A stretch of 27,322 nucleotides of DNA from DATKMK01 sp035541895 (GTDB lineage: Bacteria; Desulfobacterota; Binatia; HRBIN30; JACQVA1). The notes under the pieces were generated by a model, which saw only the letters and a list, made by a program, of their open reading frames with translations, was not told the DNA's origin and made no database searches. Of this stretch, positions 7,087 through 14,621 are shown piece after piece (position 1 is the stretch's first letter; the number at the start of each line of letters is the position of its first letter). The position numbers and the translations under genes were made by a program. The stretch is taken from contig DATKMK010000091.1 of assembly GCA_035541895.1 (NCBI GenBank), positions 1-27,322 on the forward strand, given 5' to 3'.

Positions 7087-8103
7087 TCAGTTCTTGCTCT
7101 TGTCGACCAACCGATCCGAGGCGAGCCACGGCATCATCGCGCGCAGTTTGGCGCCGACCTTTTCGATCGGATGGTTCTCGCCCTCTTTGCGCAGCTCCTT
7201 GAAATGGGGCATGCCGCAGCGGTACTCGGTGATCCACTCGTTGGCGAACTTCCCGCTCTGGATGTCGGCGAGCACTTGCTTCATCGCCGCGCGCACCTCG
7301 GGGCCGATGATCTTCTTGCCGCGCGTCATGTCGCCGTATTCGGCGGTGTTGCTAATCGAGTAGCGCATGTTCGCAATACCGCCTTCGTAGATCAGGTCGA
7401 CGATCAATTTCACTTCGTGCAGACACTCGAAGTACGCCATCTCGGGCGAGTACCCCGCTTCGACGAGTGTTTCGTAGCCGGCGCGGATCAGCTCGGTGAG
7501 ACCGCCGCACAGCACCGACTGTTCCCCGAACAAATCGGTCTCGGTCTCTTCCTTGAAGTTGGTCTCGATCACGGCGGCGCGCGTTCCGCCGATGCCCTTG
7601 GCGTAAGCGAGTCCGACGTCCTTGGTGTTCTTCGACGGATCTTGGTGTAGCGCGAGCAGGCACGGTACGCCGCGACCCTTCTGGAATTCGCTGCGGACCA
7701 GGTGACCCGGACCCTTCGGTGCGACCATGAAGACGTTGACGCCGGCCGGTGGCACGATCTGTTTGAAGTGAATGTTGAAGCCGTGACCGAACGCGAGGTA
7801 TTTGCCGTCACGCATGCCGGCCGCGATGTCGCGATCGTAGATCTCGCCGCCTTGCTCGTCCGGCACCAGCATCATCACAATGTCGGCGGCCTTCGCGGCC
7901 GCCGCCGTGTCCATCACCGTCAGTCCCGCGGCCTCCGCCTTCTTCCACGACCCGCCGTCGCGGCGCAGCCCGACGACGACATCGACGCCGCTATCGCGCA
8001 GGTTGTTGGCATGGGCGTGGCCTTGGCTGCCGTAGCCGATCACGGCCACCTTTTTTCCTTGAATGTGCCGAAGGTCGGCATCTTTGTCGTAGTAAAGGTT
8101 CAC
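7087..8103 (-). CDS. ilvC: Ketol-acid reductoisomerase (class I)
   Basis: This enzyme converts acetolactate or acetohydroxybutyrate to the dihydroxy acid with NADPH and Mg2+, in valine, leucine and isoleucine synthesis. At 338 residues it is a class I short form. The N-terminal Rossmann motif GYGSQGHAHANNL is followed by GLRRDGGSW, whose basic and Ser residues fit NADPH use. The C-terminal knotted domain has the metal ligands in TDLFGEQ and FECLHEVKLIVD. The start is GTG at 8103, and it overlaps the ilvN stop by four bases (GTGA), which implies translational coupling. Confidence 0.97.
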   Translation of the reverse strand: MNLYYDKDADLRHIQGKKVAVIGYGSQGHAHANNLRDSGVDVVVGLRRDGGSWKKAEAAGLTVMDTAAAAKAADIVMMLVPDEQGGEIYDRDIAAGMRDGKYLAFGHGFNIHFKQIVPPAGVNVFMVAPKGPGHLVRSEFQKGRGVPCLLALHQDPSKNTKDVGLAYAKGIGGTRAAVIETNFKEETETDLFGEQSVLCGGLTELIRAGYETLVEAGYSPEMAYFECLHEVKLIVDLIYEGGIANMRYSISNTAEYGDMTRGKKIIGPEVRAAMKQVLADIQSGKFANEWITEYRCGMPHFKELRKEGENHPIEKVGAKLRAMMPWLASDRLVDKSKN

Positions 8104-8615
8104 GCTGCTCTCTCCTTGTCGTCCTGCACCGTCAACAGCTGCGTGCCGCGATGCATGGCGACCTTGCCGGTCCGCGCGATTTCCTTGATGCCGATCGGCC
8201 GCAGCAGATCGATGATGGCGTTGATCTTCTCTTCATCGCCGGTGAGTTCGACGATGTAGCTCTCCGCGCCCACATCGATCACCTTGGCGCGGAAGATGTC
8301 GACGATGTTCATCACCTCAGCGCGAGTGCGCTCGTTGGCCGCCACCTTGATCAAGGCCAATTCGCGCTCGACGTGTTTGCTGTCCAAGAAGTCGGTGACT
8401 TTGATGACGCTGATGAGCTTGTTGAGCTGCTTGGTGATCTGTTCCAGCACCTTGTCGTCGCCGCGCGTCACCAGCGTGATGCGCGAGACGGTCGGGTCGA
8501 GCGTCTCGGCGACCGTGAGACACTCGATATTGAAGCCGCGGCCGCTGAATAGACCGGCGACTCGGGCCAGCACACCGAACTCGTTGCTGACCAGAACAGA
8601 AATGGTGTGGCGCAT
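8100..8615 (-). CDS. ilvN: Acetolactate synthase small (regulatory) subunit
   Basis: This is the regulatory subunit of acetohydroxyacid synthase; it normally binds the catalytic subunit and confers valine feedback control. At 171 residues it has an N-terminal ACT domain (ISVLVSNEFGVLARVAGLFSG, with GFNIECLTV) and the C-terminal small-subunit domain (ELTGDEEKINAIIDLL, IARTGKVAMHRG). Both parts look complete. It starts with ATG at 8615, eight bases after the DUF465 gene, and overlaps ilvC. The large subunit gene ilvB is absent from the window, whereas ilvB usually sits just upstream. Confidence 0.95.
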   Translation of the reverse strand: MRHTISVLVSNEFGVLARVAGLFSGRGFNIECLTVAETLDPTVSRITLVTRGDDKVLEQITKQLNKLISVIKVTDFLDSKHVERELALIKVAANERTRAEVMNIVDIFRAKVIDVGAESYIVELTGDEEKINAIIDLLRPIGIKEIARTGKVAMHRGTQLLTVQDDKERAA

Positions 8616-8623
8616 AGACTCGA

Positions 8624-8848
8624 CTAGTGGGTGCGGTATTTGCCAAGGATCTCCATGATGTGATCCTTGCCGGCGAGCTTGAGTTTTTGGAGCCGCTTCT
8701 TTTCGACTTCCTCTTCTGGGGTCAAGAAGTGCTTGTGCTGAAAGGTCGCCAACTGCTTTTCGAGGGCGACGTGCTCTTCGTAATAGCGCTTGAGCTCGAC
8801 ATCCTTGTCCAACAGAGAACGAATCAATTCTTCCTCATGCTTCTCCAT
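8624..8848 (-). CDS. Small coiled-coil DUF465 (YdcH-like) protein
   Basis: This 74-residue, highly charged protein has heptad-like spacing across EEELIRSLLDKDVELKRYYEEH and the KRLQKLKLAGKDHIMEIL ending typical of DUF465/YdcH proteins, whose function is not established. It is a soluble helical hairpin by character. It is the first gene behind the promoter at 8878-8906, with GGAG upstream of ATG 8848, and it leads into ilvN after an eight-base gap. Co-transcription with ilvNC is inferred from the spacing; a functional link to amino acid synthesis is not shown. Confidence 0.85.
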   Translation of the reverse strand: MEKHEEELIRSLLDKDVELKRYYEEHVALEKQLATFQHKHFLTPEEEVEKKRLQKLKLAGKDHIMEILGKYRTH

Positions 8849-8877
8849 CGTGAATCTCCATCAGGCAGGTGACGCGG

Positions 8878-8906
8878 ACCCTATCGCAGGCCCCCGTCAC
8901 TGTCAA
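8878..8906 (-). promoter_or_regulatory. Sigma70-like promoter for the DUF465-ilvN-ilvC operon
   Basis: On the minus strand TTGACA (8906-8901, perfect consensus) is followed by a 17-base spacer and TAGGGT (8883-8878), which keeps the key TA...T of the -10 box. The predicted start of transcription is near 8871, leaving a leader of about 23 bases that contains a GGAG ribosome site before ATG 8848. It lies in the 100-base gap after tsaB, the only clear break in that minus-strand series. Confidence 0.6.
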
Positions 8907-8948
8907 TTTTCCGCAGTGCCGCGAAACCCGCACAGTTCCGGCGTGTTA

Positions 8949-9626
8949 TCACGCCTTCAGCTCCGCCTCCGACGGTCGAACGTAGTACGGCTCAACGGTT
9001 GCGAGCGCGGTCTCAACCTTGGCTGCAATTAGCTCGGCGCCGATCTGCGCTACCACGCAACCGGACGGCGGCGCCGCGGCCAACGGCACGAGCGTGACCG
9101 CGTCGGCGAATTGCGTACGCAGCACCGCTTCGTAAACGTCGACACCGTCGCCGATAAACGTGCACGGCGGATGTATCACGCGCGACAACTCTGCGGGCGC
9201 AATCGCTTGCTCGGCCAAGGTCTGTTCGAGTCGACCGTCCTGCCAGCGAAAGCCGGCCGCGTACACTTCGCCTTTTCTCGCATCGAGAATCGTGCACACG
9301 GTGCCAGCGCGGGGTCCCGTCGCACGCGCCAGGGCCGTCAGCGTCGGTACCGCAATGATGGCGGCGCCGACCGCGAAGGCAAGTCCCTTCGCCGTGCTGA
9401 CACCGATGCGCAGGCCGGTGAACGATCCCGGCCCGGCGGACACCGCGACGGCGTCGAGTTCGCCGACGCCCACTCCGGCTTCCGCCAGCACCTCGTCAAT
9501 CAGGGACACAATGAGCGGCGCGTGACTGCTCTGCGATCTTCGCGTGCGCTCGGTGACCGCATGCCCGTCGCGCACCACGCCGACGCTCGCCGTCCACGTC
9601 GCGGTTTCGAGGCCGAGGATCCACAC
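8949..9626 (-). CDS. tsaB: tRNA threonylcarbamoyladenosine biosynthesis protein TsaB
   Basis: TsaB partners TsaD and TsaE in forming t6A37 in ANN-decoding tRNAs. At 225 residues it is of normal length, with an ASKHA-type N-terminus (ILGLETATWTASVGVV) and the diagnostic VSAGPGSFTGLRIGVSTAKG segment. It begins with GTG at 9626, seven bases after rseP, so it is probably the last gene of the long minus-strand run. tsaD and tsaE are not in the window. Confidence 0.93.
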   Translation of the reverse strand: MWILGLETATWTASVGVVRDGHAVTERTRRSQSSHAPLIVSLIDEVLAEAGVGVGELDAVAVSAGPGSFTGLRIGVSTAKGLAFAVGAAIIAVPTLTALARATGPRAGTVCTILDARKGEVYAAGFRWQDGRLEQTLAEQAIAPAELSRVIHPPCTFIGDGVDVYEAVLRTQFADAVTLVPLAAAPPSGCVVAQIGAELIAAKVETALATVEPYYVRPSEAELKA

Positions 9627-9633
9627 CGGATCG

Positions 9634-10707
9634 TCAACCTTGCAGGACGCGCGCGATGTCGTTGTAGAAGGCGAACAGCATCAGCGCGATCAAGACGAAC
9701 AATCCGACTTGCTGCGCGAGTTCGCGGTAGCGCAATTCGATGGGTCGGCCGAGCACGCCTTCGATGGCGAAGAAGAACAGATGCCCGCCGTCGAGGACGG
9801 GGATCGGGAGCAGATTCAGAATGCCGAGGTTCAGGCTAATCACGGCGGTGAACATGAGGAGAAACTCGATTCCCAACGCCGCTTGCTTGCCTGCTTGTCG
9901 GACGATTTCGATCGGCCCACCGATCTCGTGGCTCGGGATCTTGCCGGTGACCATCTTGATCAGTCCCATCGTAATCGTGGCGGCCCACGTGACAGTTTGC
10001 TCGGCCGCAATGCCGACGGATTCGAGCACGCCGACGTTCTTGACCTCCAGCCCCGGCTCGATGCCGATGAGGTAGATGCTGGTACCGAGATCTTCGCCGA
10101 AGATGCTCTTGTTCGGCACCTCCTTCGGCGTCACGGTCATCTCGCGCACGTCGCCATCGCGTTGAATCTTGAGCGTCAAGGTGCGTCCGCCGCTCTTGCG
10201 GATGGTTTGCGATAGCTCGTCCCAGGTATTGACCGCTTGACTGTCGACGGACAACACCAGATCGCCCGGTTGCAAGCCGGCAGCGGCGGCCGGCATATTC
10301 GGCGACAAGCCGCCGACCTTCGCCTGGTCGCTGGGAATCCGCACGCCGAATGCGATGAACGTGACGCAAAAAATGACGAAGGCGAAGAAAATGTTCGTGC
10401 CCGGTCCGGCGAATACAATAGCGAAGCGGCGGCTCACAGGTTGATGGGCAAACGACACCCGCTTGGTCGCTTCGTCCAAATCCGCGTCGCTGTCTTCACC
10501 CTCCATCTTCACATATCCACCGAATGGGACCGCGCTGAGTGCGTACTCAGTCTCACCCGATCGCCAACCGAACAGGCGCGGACCGAAGCCGATCGAAAAT
10601 CGCAGCACCCGAACCCCGACCCGCTTGGCAACCAAGAAGTGGCCGAGCTCGTGGACAACGATCAGAAAGCCCAGAACGACAACCGCCGCGGCAATGCTGG
10701 TGATCAT
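9634..10707 (-). CDS. rseP: Site-2 zinc metalloprotease RseP
   Basis: An intramembrane protease that cleaves anti-sigma factors and leftover signal peptides. The start is ATG 10707, with AGGAG seven bases upstream; the frame stays open further upstream, but that stretch overlaps cdsA and is Arg-rich. The 357-residue protein has HELGH at 19-23 in its first membrane helix, one PDZ domain (about residues 110-190, PAAAAGLQPGDLVLSV) and the C-terminal NLLPIPVLDGGHL motif that supplies the third zinc ligand. It is a one-PDZ form, shorter than the 450-residue E. coli enzyme. It follows cdsA by 17 bases, where dxr often lies in other genomes. Confidence 0.95.
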   Translation of the reverse strand: MITSIAAAVVVLGFLIVVHELGHFLVAKRVGVRVLRFSIGFGPRLFGWRSGETEYALSAVPFGGYVKMEGEDSDADLDEATKRVSFAHQPVSRRFAIVFAGPGTNIFFAFVIFCVTFIAFGVRIPSDQAKVGGLSPNMPAAAAGLQPGDLVLSVDSQAVNTWDELSQTIRKSGGRTLTLKIQRDGDVREMTVTPKEVPNKSIFGEDLGTSIYLIGIEPGLEVKNVGVLESVGIAAEQTVTWAATITMGLIKMVTGKIPSHEIGGPIEIVRQAGKQAALGIEFLLMFTAVISLNLGILNLLPIPVLDGGHLFFFAIEGVLGRPIELRYRELAQQVGLFVLIALMLFAFYNDIARVLQG

Positions 10708-10724
10708 CAAATGCTCCTGCGCAC

Positions 10725-11540
10725 TCAGTGAACGAGCGTCAGATAATAATATAGCAGCGCCACCGGGAACACCAGGCTGTCGATGCGATCGAGAACGCCG
10801 CCGTGGCCGGGAAAAATCCACCCCGACTCCTTGGTCGCAAACGTCCGCTTCATCATCGACTCGCACAGGTCGCCGATCTGGCCGATGATTCCGATCGCCA
10901 CCGCGACACCGAGCGCCTCGCTCCAACTGACGGATCCGAGACTCAACGCCATGATCGGCAACAGCACCGCCTTCGCCAGCGCCACGCCGATCATGCTTCC
11001 GGCCACAATGCCGAGCGATCCCTCGATGGTCTTCCCCGGGCTGATCCGGGGCGTCAGCTTGTGGCGGCCGATCGCGTGGCCAACGAAGTAGCCGCTGCTA
11101 TCGCCCGCCATCACCGCCGCCAGCAGCCCGATCACCCAGCCCGGCCCGGACGGAGTCGCCCACAACCACACGAAGAACGGCAGCAGGACGCCGACGTAGT
11201 AGGCGCCGAGCAGGGTCAAGCCGAGATCGCTCAGACCCTTTTCGAAATCTCGCCGCCCGAGCAGCGTCCACGTGAGGCCGAGAATGAACGAGGTCACGAC
11301 GCCGCACACGGCGCAGTCGGCGCGCGTCGGAATCATGGCCGCGACCAAGAGCCAGCCGATCGCAATACCGACGAGCCTGGCTCCGGTCTGCGTCGGGAAT
11401 GCCATGGCGAAGTATTCGAGCACCCCGACGGCCGCGACGATGCCGACGAATCCCGCGAACAACCACAGTGGAGCGAACTTGATCAGCAACAGCAGCAGCG
11501 GGATCGCGACCGCGGCGGTGGCGAGTCGGGTGCGCAGCAC
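10725..11540 (-). CDS. cdsA: Phosphatidate cytidylyltransferase
   Basis: Makes CDP-diacylglycerol from phosphatidate and CTP at the inner membrane. The 271 residues contain about seven to eight hydrophobic segments and the C-terminal family signature, SMMKRTFATKES followed by FPGHGGVLDRIDSL. The aspartates expected to hold metal (GDL and DRID) are present. The signature normally reads K-D where this protein has K-E, a conservative change. It starts at GTG 11540. The 58-base gap to frr holds no uppS, which commonly separates these two genes. Confidence 0.95.
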   Translation of the reverse strand: MLRTRLATAAVAIPLLLLLIKFAPLWLFAGFVGIVAAVGVLEYFAMAFPTQTGARLVGIAIGWLLVAAMIPTRADCAVCGVVTSFILGLTWTLLGRRDFEKGLSDLGLTLLGAYYVGVLLPFFVWLWATPSGPGWVIGLLAAVMAGDSSGYFVGHAIGRHKLTPRISPGKTIEGSLGIVAGSMIGVALAKAVLLPIMALSLGSVSWSEALGVAVAIGIIGQIGDLCESMMKRTFATKESGWIFPGHGGVLDRIDSLVFPVALLYYYLTLVH

Positions 11541-11598
11541 AAACGGTCTCGCGGCCTACGAGCGACGGTGGAAGAGTGGGAGTGGGGCCGGCACCGGC

Positions 11599-12156
11599 TC
11601 ACACCTCCAAGATCTCTTCTTCCTTGGCTTTGAGCACCTTGTCGATGCGCTCGATGTACTCTTTGGTGATCTCTTCGACCTTTTCTTGGCCGCGATGGAG
11701 ATCGTCCTGGGTGATATCCTTGTCCTTCTCCAGACTCTTCAGCATGTCGATCGCATCGTGACGATGGCTCCGCATCGAGACGCGGTATTCCTCCGCCTCT
11801 TTGCGCACGTGTTTGACCAGGTCGCGCCGGCGCTCGGCGGTCAGTTCGGGAATCGGCAACCGCAGGATCTTGCCGTCGTTGACCGGCTGTAAACCCAAGT
11901 CGGCTTGCTGGATGGCGCGCTCGATCTCGTGCAGCGCGCCCTTGTCGTAGGGCGTGACGACGATCAAGCGCGGCTCCGGCGCCGCGACGCCGGCCAATTG
12001 ATTCAGCGGCGTCTTGGTCCCGTAGTAGTCGACCATCACGCCGTCGAGCAGTGCCGTCGACGCACGGCCGGTGCGCGTACGCGTCAACGCCTTGCGGAAC
12101 CTGGCGAGCGTCTGTTCCATCTCCTTGCGGAGTTCGGTGATGACGTCCTCAGTCAT
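11599..12156 (-). CDS. frr: Ribosome recycling factor
   Basis: Splits post-termination ribosomes together with EF-G. The 185-residue product has the family N-terminus and core (ARFRKALTRTRTGRAST, DYYGTKTPLNQLA) and the helical C-terminus (DDLHRGQEKVEEITKEYI). The ATG at 12156 overlaps the pyrH stop as ATGA. An extension upstream of this ATG would be Arg-rich shadow sequence inside pyrH and is rejected. Confidence 0.97.
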   Translation of the reverse strand: MTEDVITELRKEMEQTLARFRKALTRTRTGRASTALLDGVMVDYYGTKTPLNQLAGVAAPEPRLIVVTPYDKGALHEIERAIQQADLGLQPVNDGKILRLPIPELTAERRRDLVKHVRKEAEEYRVSMRSHRHDAIDMLKSLEKDKDITQDDLHRGQEKVEEITKEYIERIDKVLKAKEEEILEV

Positions 12157-12923
12157 GCGCGATCCCGTACGATTGTTCCGACCGCCTCTCCCAACAAAGC
12201 GCGCCGCACGTTGCCGCGCGACAGCTTGAGCACGATGATCGGCAGTGCGCTCTCTTTGCACAGCGAGATCGCGGTCGCATCCATCACCTTAAGGTCCTTG
12301 CTCAAGCACTCGAGGTAGGTCAGTTCGGTGAACTTCTTGGCACCCGCGTGCGCGCGGGGATCCGCGTCGTAGATGCCGTCGACGTTGTGCGTCGCCTTGA
12401 GCATCACCTCGGCGCCGATCTCGGCCGCCCGCAAGCTGGCGGCAGTGTCGGTGGTGAAGAACGGGTTGCCGGTGCCGCCGGCGAAGATCACGATTCGGCC
12501 CTTTTCGAGGTGTCGGGTGGCGCGGCGGCGGATATAAGGTTCCGCGACCTGTTGCATTTCGATCGCCGACAGCACGCGCGTTTGCACGCCGCGCCGTTCG
12601 AGCGCGTCCTGCAGCGCCAGGGCGTTGAAGATTGTGGCCAACATGCCCATGTAGTCGGCGGTGGCGCGATCCATGCCGCGGCTGGTACCGGCCACGCCGC
12701 GAAAGATGTTGCCGCCGCCGATGACCATAGCGATCTCGGCCCCGAGGGCATGAATGTCGGTGATTTCAGCCGCGATGTCGTCGAGTATGTCGGCGGCAAT
12801 GCCGAACTCTTGCTTGCCGAGTAGGGCCTCCCCGCTGAGCTTCAGCAAAATCCGCCGATAGCGCAACGAAGTCGCGCCCGGCAGCGCCGGGGCCTTCGCA
12901 GAGCGGCGAGGCGCACCGGCCAC
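12153..12923 (-). CDS. pyrH: Uridylate kinase
   Basis: Phosphorylates UMP to UDP using ATP. The hexameric bacterial enzyme is recognised by RILLKLSGEAL, VIGGGNIFRG, MGMLATIFNALALQDAL, AGGTGNPFFTTDTAA and KELKVMDA-type motifs (here KDLKVMDATA). The product is 256 residues with a start at GTG 12923. The first 20 residues before LRYRRILLKL are a low-complexity Ala/Arg/Pro extension, so a later non-ATG start (TTG at the LRYRR) is possible. It lies three bases after tsf and overlaps frr. Confidence 0.96.
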   Translation of the reverse strand: MAGAPRRSAKAPALPGATSLRYRRILLKLSGEALLGKQEFGIAADILDDIAAEITDIHALGAEIAMVIGGGNIFRGVAGTSRGMDRATADYMGMLATIFNALALQDALERRGVQTRVLSAIEMQQVAEPYIRRRATRHLEKGRIVIFAGGTGNPFFTTDTAASLRAAEIGAEVMLKATHNVDGIYDADPRAHAGAKKFTELTYLECLSKDLKVMDATAISLCKESALPIIVLKLSRGNVRRALLGEAVGTIVRDRA

Positions 12924-12926
12924 GGG

Positions 12927-13772
12927 TCACCCGGCCTGCTCGGTTTGCTCCCCGAGCTGGAATCGCGCAAACCGTTTGACGGTGATCGAGCCGCCGACCT
13001 TGCCGACAACATCTGCGAGCCATTTGCTCACGGCACGGTCCGGATCTTTGATGAACGGCTGTTCGAGCAGGCACACGTCCTTGAAGAACTTCTCGAGCTT
13101 GCCGGTGATCATCTTCTCGATGACTGCTTCGGGCTTGCCGGAGGCTGCGGCCTGCGTTCGATAAATCGCGCGCTCGCTGTCCAGCACGTCGCTCGTGACC
13201 TCCTCGCGCCGCACGAAGCGCGGATTGGCGGCGGCGACTTGCATGGCGAGGTCCTTCAACGCGGGCTGGCAATCAGGAGCACTGGTGATGGACCCGCTGG
13301 ACTCGACTTCGATCAGGACGCCAATTTTTCCCCCCGCATGAATATACGAGCCGACGAGGCCATTGCCCGCGGGCTGGAACCGCACCGCTCGCCGCACGAC
13401 GATGTTTTCACCGGTCTTGGCAATCGCGCCGTTGACCAGCGCGCTAACGTCCGCCTGCTCCCCGTGAGTGCGGACCTGGTCGGCGATCTCTCCTGCCAGC
13501 GCCTGAAATTCCGGCGTGCGTGCGACGAAGTCGGTCTCACAATTCACTTCGACCAACGCGCCGACCCCGTCGGCCGAGGCCGCGACGACCACGCCTTCGG
13601 ACGCCACGCGGGTGGCGCGCTTCGCGGCGGCCGCCAACCCTTTCTCACGCAGGATGACGATCGCCCTCTCGAGGTCGCCGGCGCTGTCCGCCAGCGCCCG
13701 TTTACAATCCATCATGCCCGCGCCGGTTTTGTCGCGCAGATCGCGAACCAGCGCAGCGCTTACTTCGCTCAC
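12927..13772 (-). CDS. tsf: Elongation factor Ts
   Basis: Guanine nucleotide exchange factor for EF-Tu. The 281 residues include an N-terminal UBA-like domain (LVRDLRDKTGAGMMDCKRAL), the EF-Tu-contacting VNCETDFVAR motif, and a C-terminal dimerisation part with YIHAGGKIGVLIEV. The start is GTG 13772, overlapping the rpsB stop as GTGA. The rpsB-tsf-pyrH-frr order is near universal in bacteria. Confidence 0.97.
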   Translation of the reverse strand: MSEVSAALVRDLRDKTGAGMMDCKRALADSAGDLERAIVILREKGLAAAAKRATRVASEGVVVAASADGVGALVEVNCETDFVARTPEFQALAGEIADQVRTHGEQADVSALVNGAIAKTGENIVVRRAVRFQPAGNGLVGSYIHAGGKIGVLIEVESSGSITSAPDCQPALKDLAMQVAAANPRFVRREEVTSDVLDSERAIYRTQAAASGKPEAVIEKMITGKLEKFFKDVCLLEQPFIKDPDRAVSKWLADVVGKVGGSITVKRFARFQLGEQTEQAG

Positions 13773-14545
13773 TGCACCATTCCCCCTTCTGTCATTCCGG
13801 TCGCCGCAGTTGCCGCGCTCTCGGCCGGCGCCTCGCCGCCGTCCCCCTTCGCCTTCTCCTCGGCGCGCGCCTTGCCCTCCAGCACTGCGTCGGCCACTGC
13901 GGCGCAGAACAGCCGGATCGCGCGAATCGCGTCGTCGTTACCCGGAATCTTGTAGTCGATCACATCCGGATCGCAGTTGGTATCGACGACGGCGACGACC
14001 GGGATGTGCAGCTTGTTCGCTTCCTTGACCGCAATCTCTTCCTTCTGCGGATCGATGACGAACAGCGCGTCCGGCAGTTTGCGCATGTTCTTGATTCCGC
14101 CGAGCGCGCTCAGCAGCTTCTCGCTCTCGCGCTTGACGTTGAGCATTTCCTTCTTGGTCAGCGCCTCGGCCATGACCGGATTTTCGAGGGTCTCCTCGAG
14201 TTTCTTGAGCCGATCGATGCTCTGCTTGATGGTCTGGAAGTTGGTCAGCGTACCACCCAGCCAACGGGTATTGACGAAGAACATGCCGCAGCGCTCGGCC
14301 TCTTCCTTGATCGCGTCTTGCGCCTGCTTTTTGGTGCCGACGAACAGCACATGTCCGCCGTTCGACGCGGTCTCGCGGACGAAGTTGTAGGCGTTCTCGA
14401 ACATCTTCACCGTCTGCTGCAGATCGATGATGTAAATCCCGTTGCGGGCGCCGAAGATGTAGGGTTTCATCTTCGGGTTCCAGCGGCTGGTTTGATGGCC
14501 GAAGTGCACACCGGCCTCCAGCAACTGTTTCATACTCACTTCCAT
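13769..14545 (-). CDS. rpsB: 30S ribosomal protein S2
   Basis: Small-subunit protein S2, recognised by KQLLEAGVHFGHQTSRWNP, FVGTKKQAQ, NTRWLGGTLTNF and the VDTNCDPDVIDY segment. It has 258 residues and ends in an Ala/Glu/Gly-rich tail. GGAG lies eight bases before ATG 14545, supporting the MEVSMKQ start over the internal Met. A 76-base gap separates it from rho and holds a possible promoter. Confidence 0.97.
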   Translation of the reverse strand: MEVSMKQLLEAGVHFGHQTSRWNPKMKPYIFGARNGIYIIDLQQTVKMFENAYNFVRETASNGGHVLFVGTKKQAQDAIKEEAERCGMFFVNTRWLGGTLTNFQTIKQSIDRLKKLEETLENPVMAEALTKKEMLNVKRESEKLLSALGGIKNMRKLPDALFVIDPQKEEIAVKEANKLHIPVVAVVDTNCDPDVIDYKIPGNDDAIRAIRLFCAAVADAVLEGKARAEEKAKGDGGEAPAESAATAATGMTEGGMVQ

Positions 14546-14579
14546 TACGTTCTCCTCTCCGATTGGACGCGGACTTCCT

Positions 14580-14609
14580 TTGATACCAGAAAGCGAATTC
14601 GACAGGCAA
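14580..14609 (-). promoter_or_regulatory. Possible promoter for rpsB-tsf-pyrH-frr
   Basis: In the rho-rpsB gap, TTGCCT (14609-14604) and TATCAA (14585-14580) lie on the minus strand, 18 bases apart. Each matches four of six consensus bases. Ribosomal protein operons usually have their own promoter, so position and pattern agree, but the match is moderate. Confidence 0.35.
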
Positions 14610-14621
14610 CCACGAAGGGGG

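Noticed and set aside
10708..10926. A 73-residue N-terminal extension of RseP
   Set aside because: It overlaps cdsA, is Arg-rich, and the internal ATG at 10707 has a good ribosome site and starts at the family N-terminus.
11541..11598. Possible remnant of uppS between frr and cdsA
   Set aside because: Only 58 bases, and the one suggestive peptide (LAAYERRWKS) is on the wrong strand.
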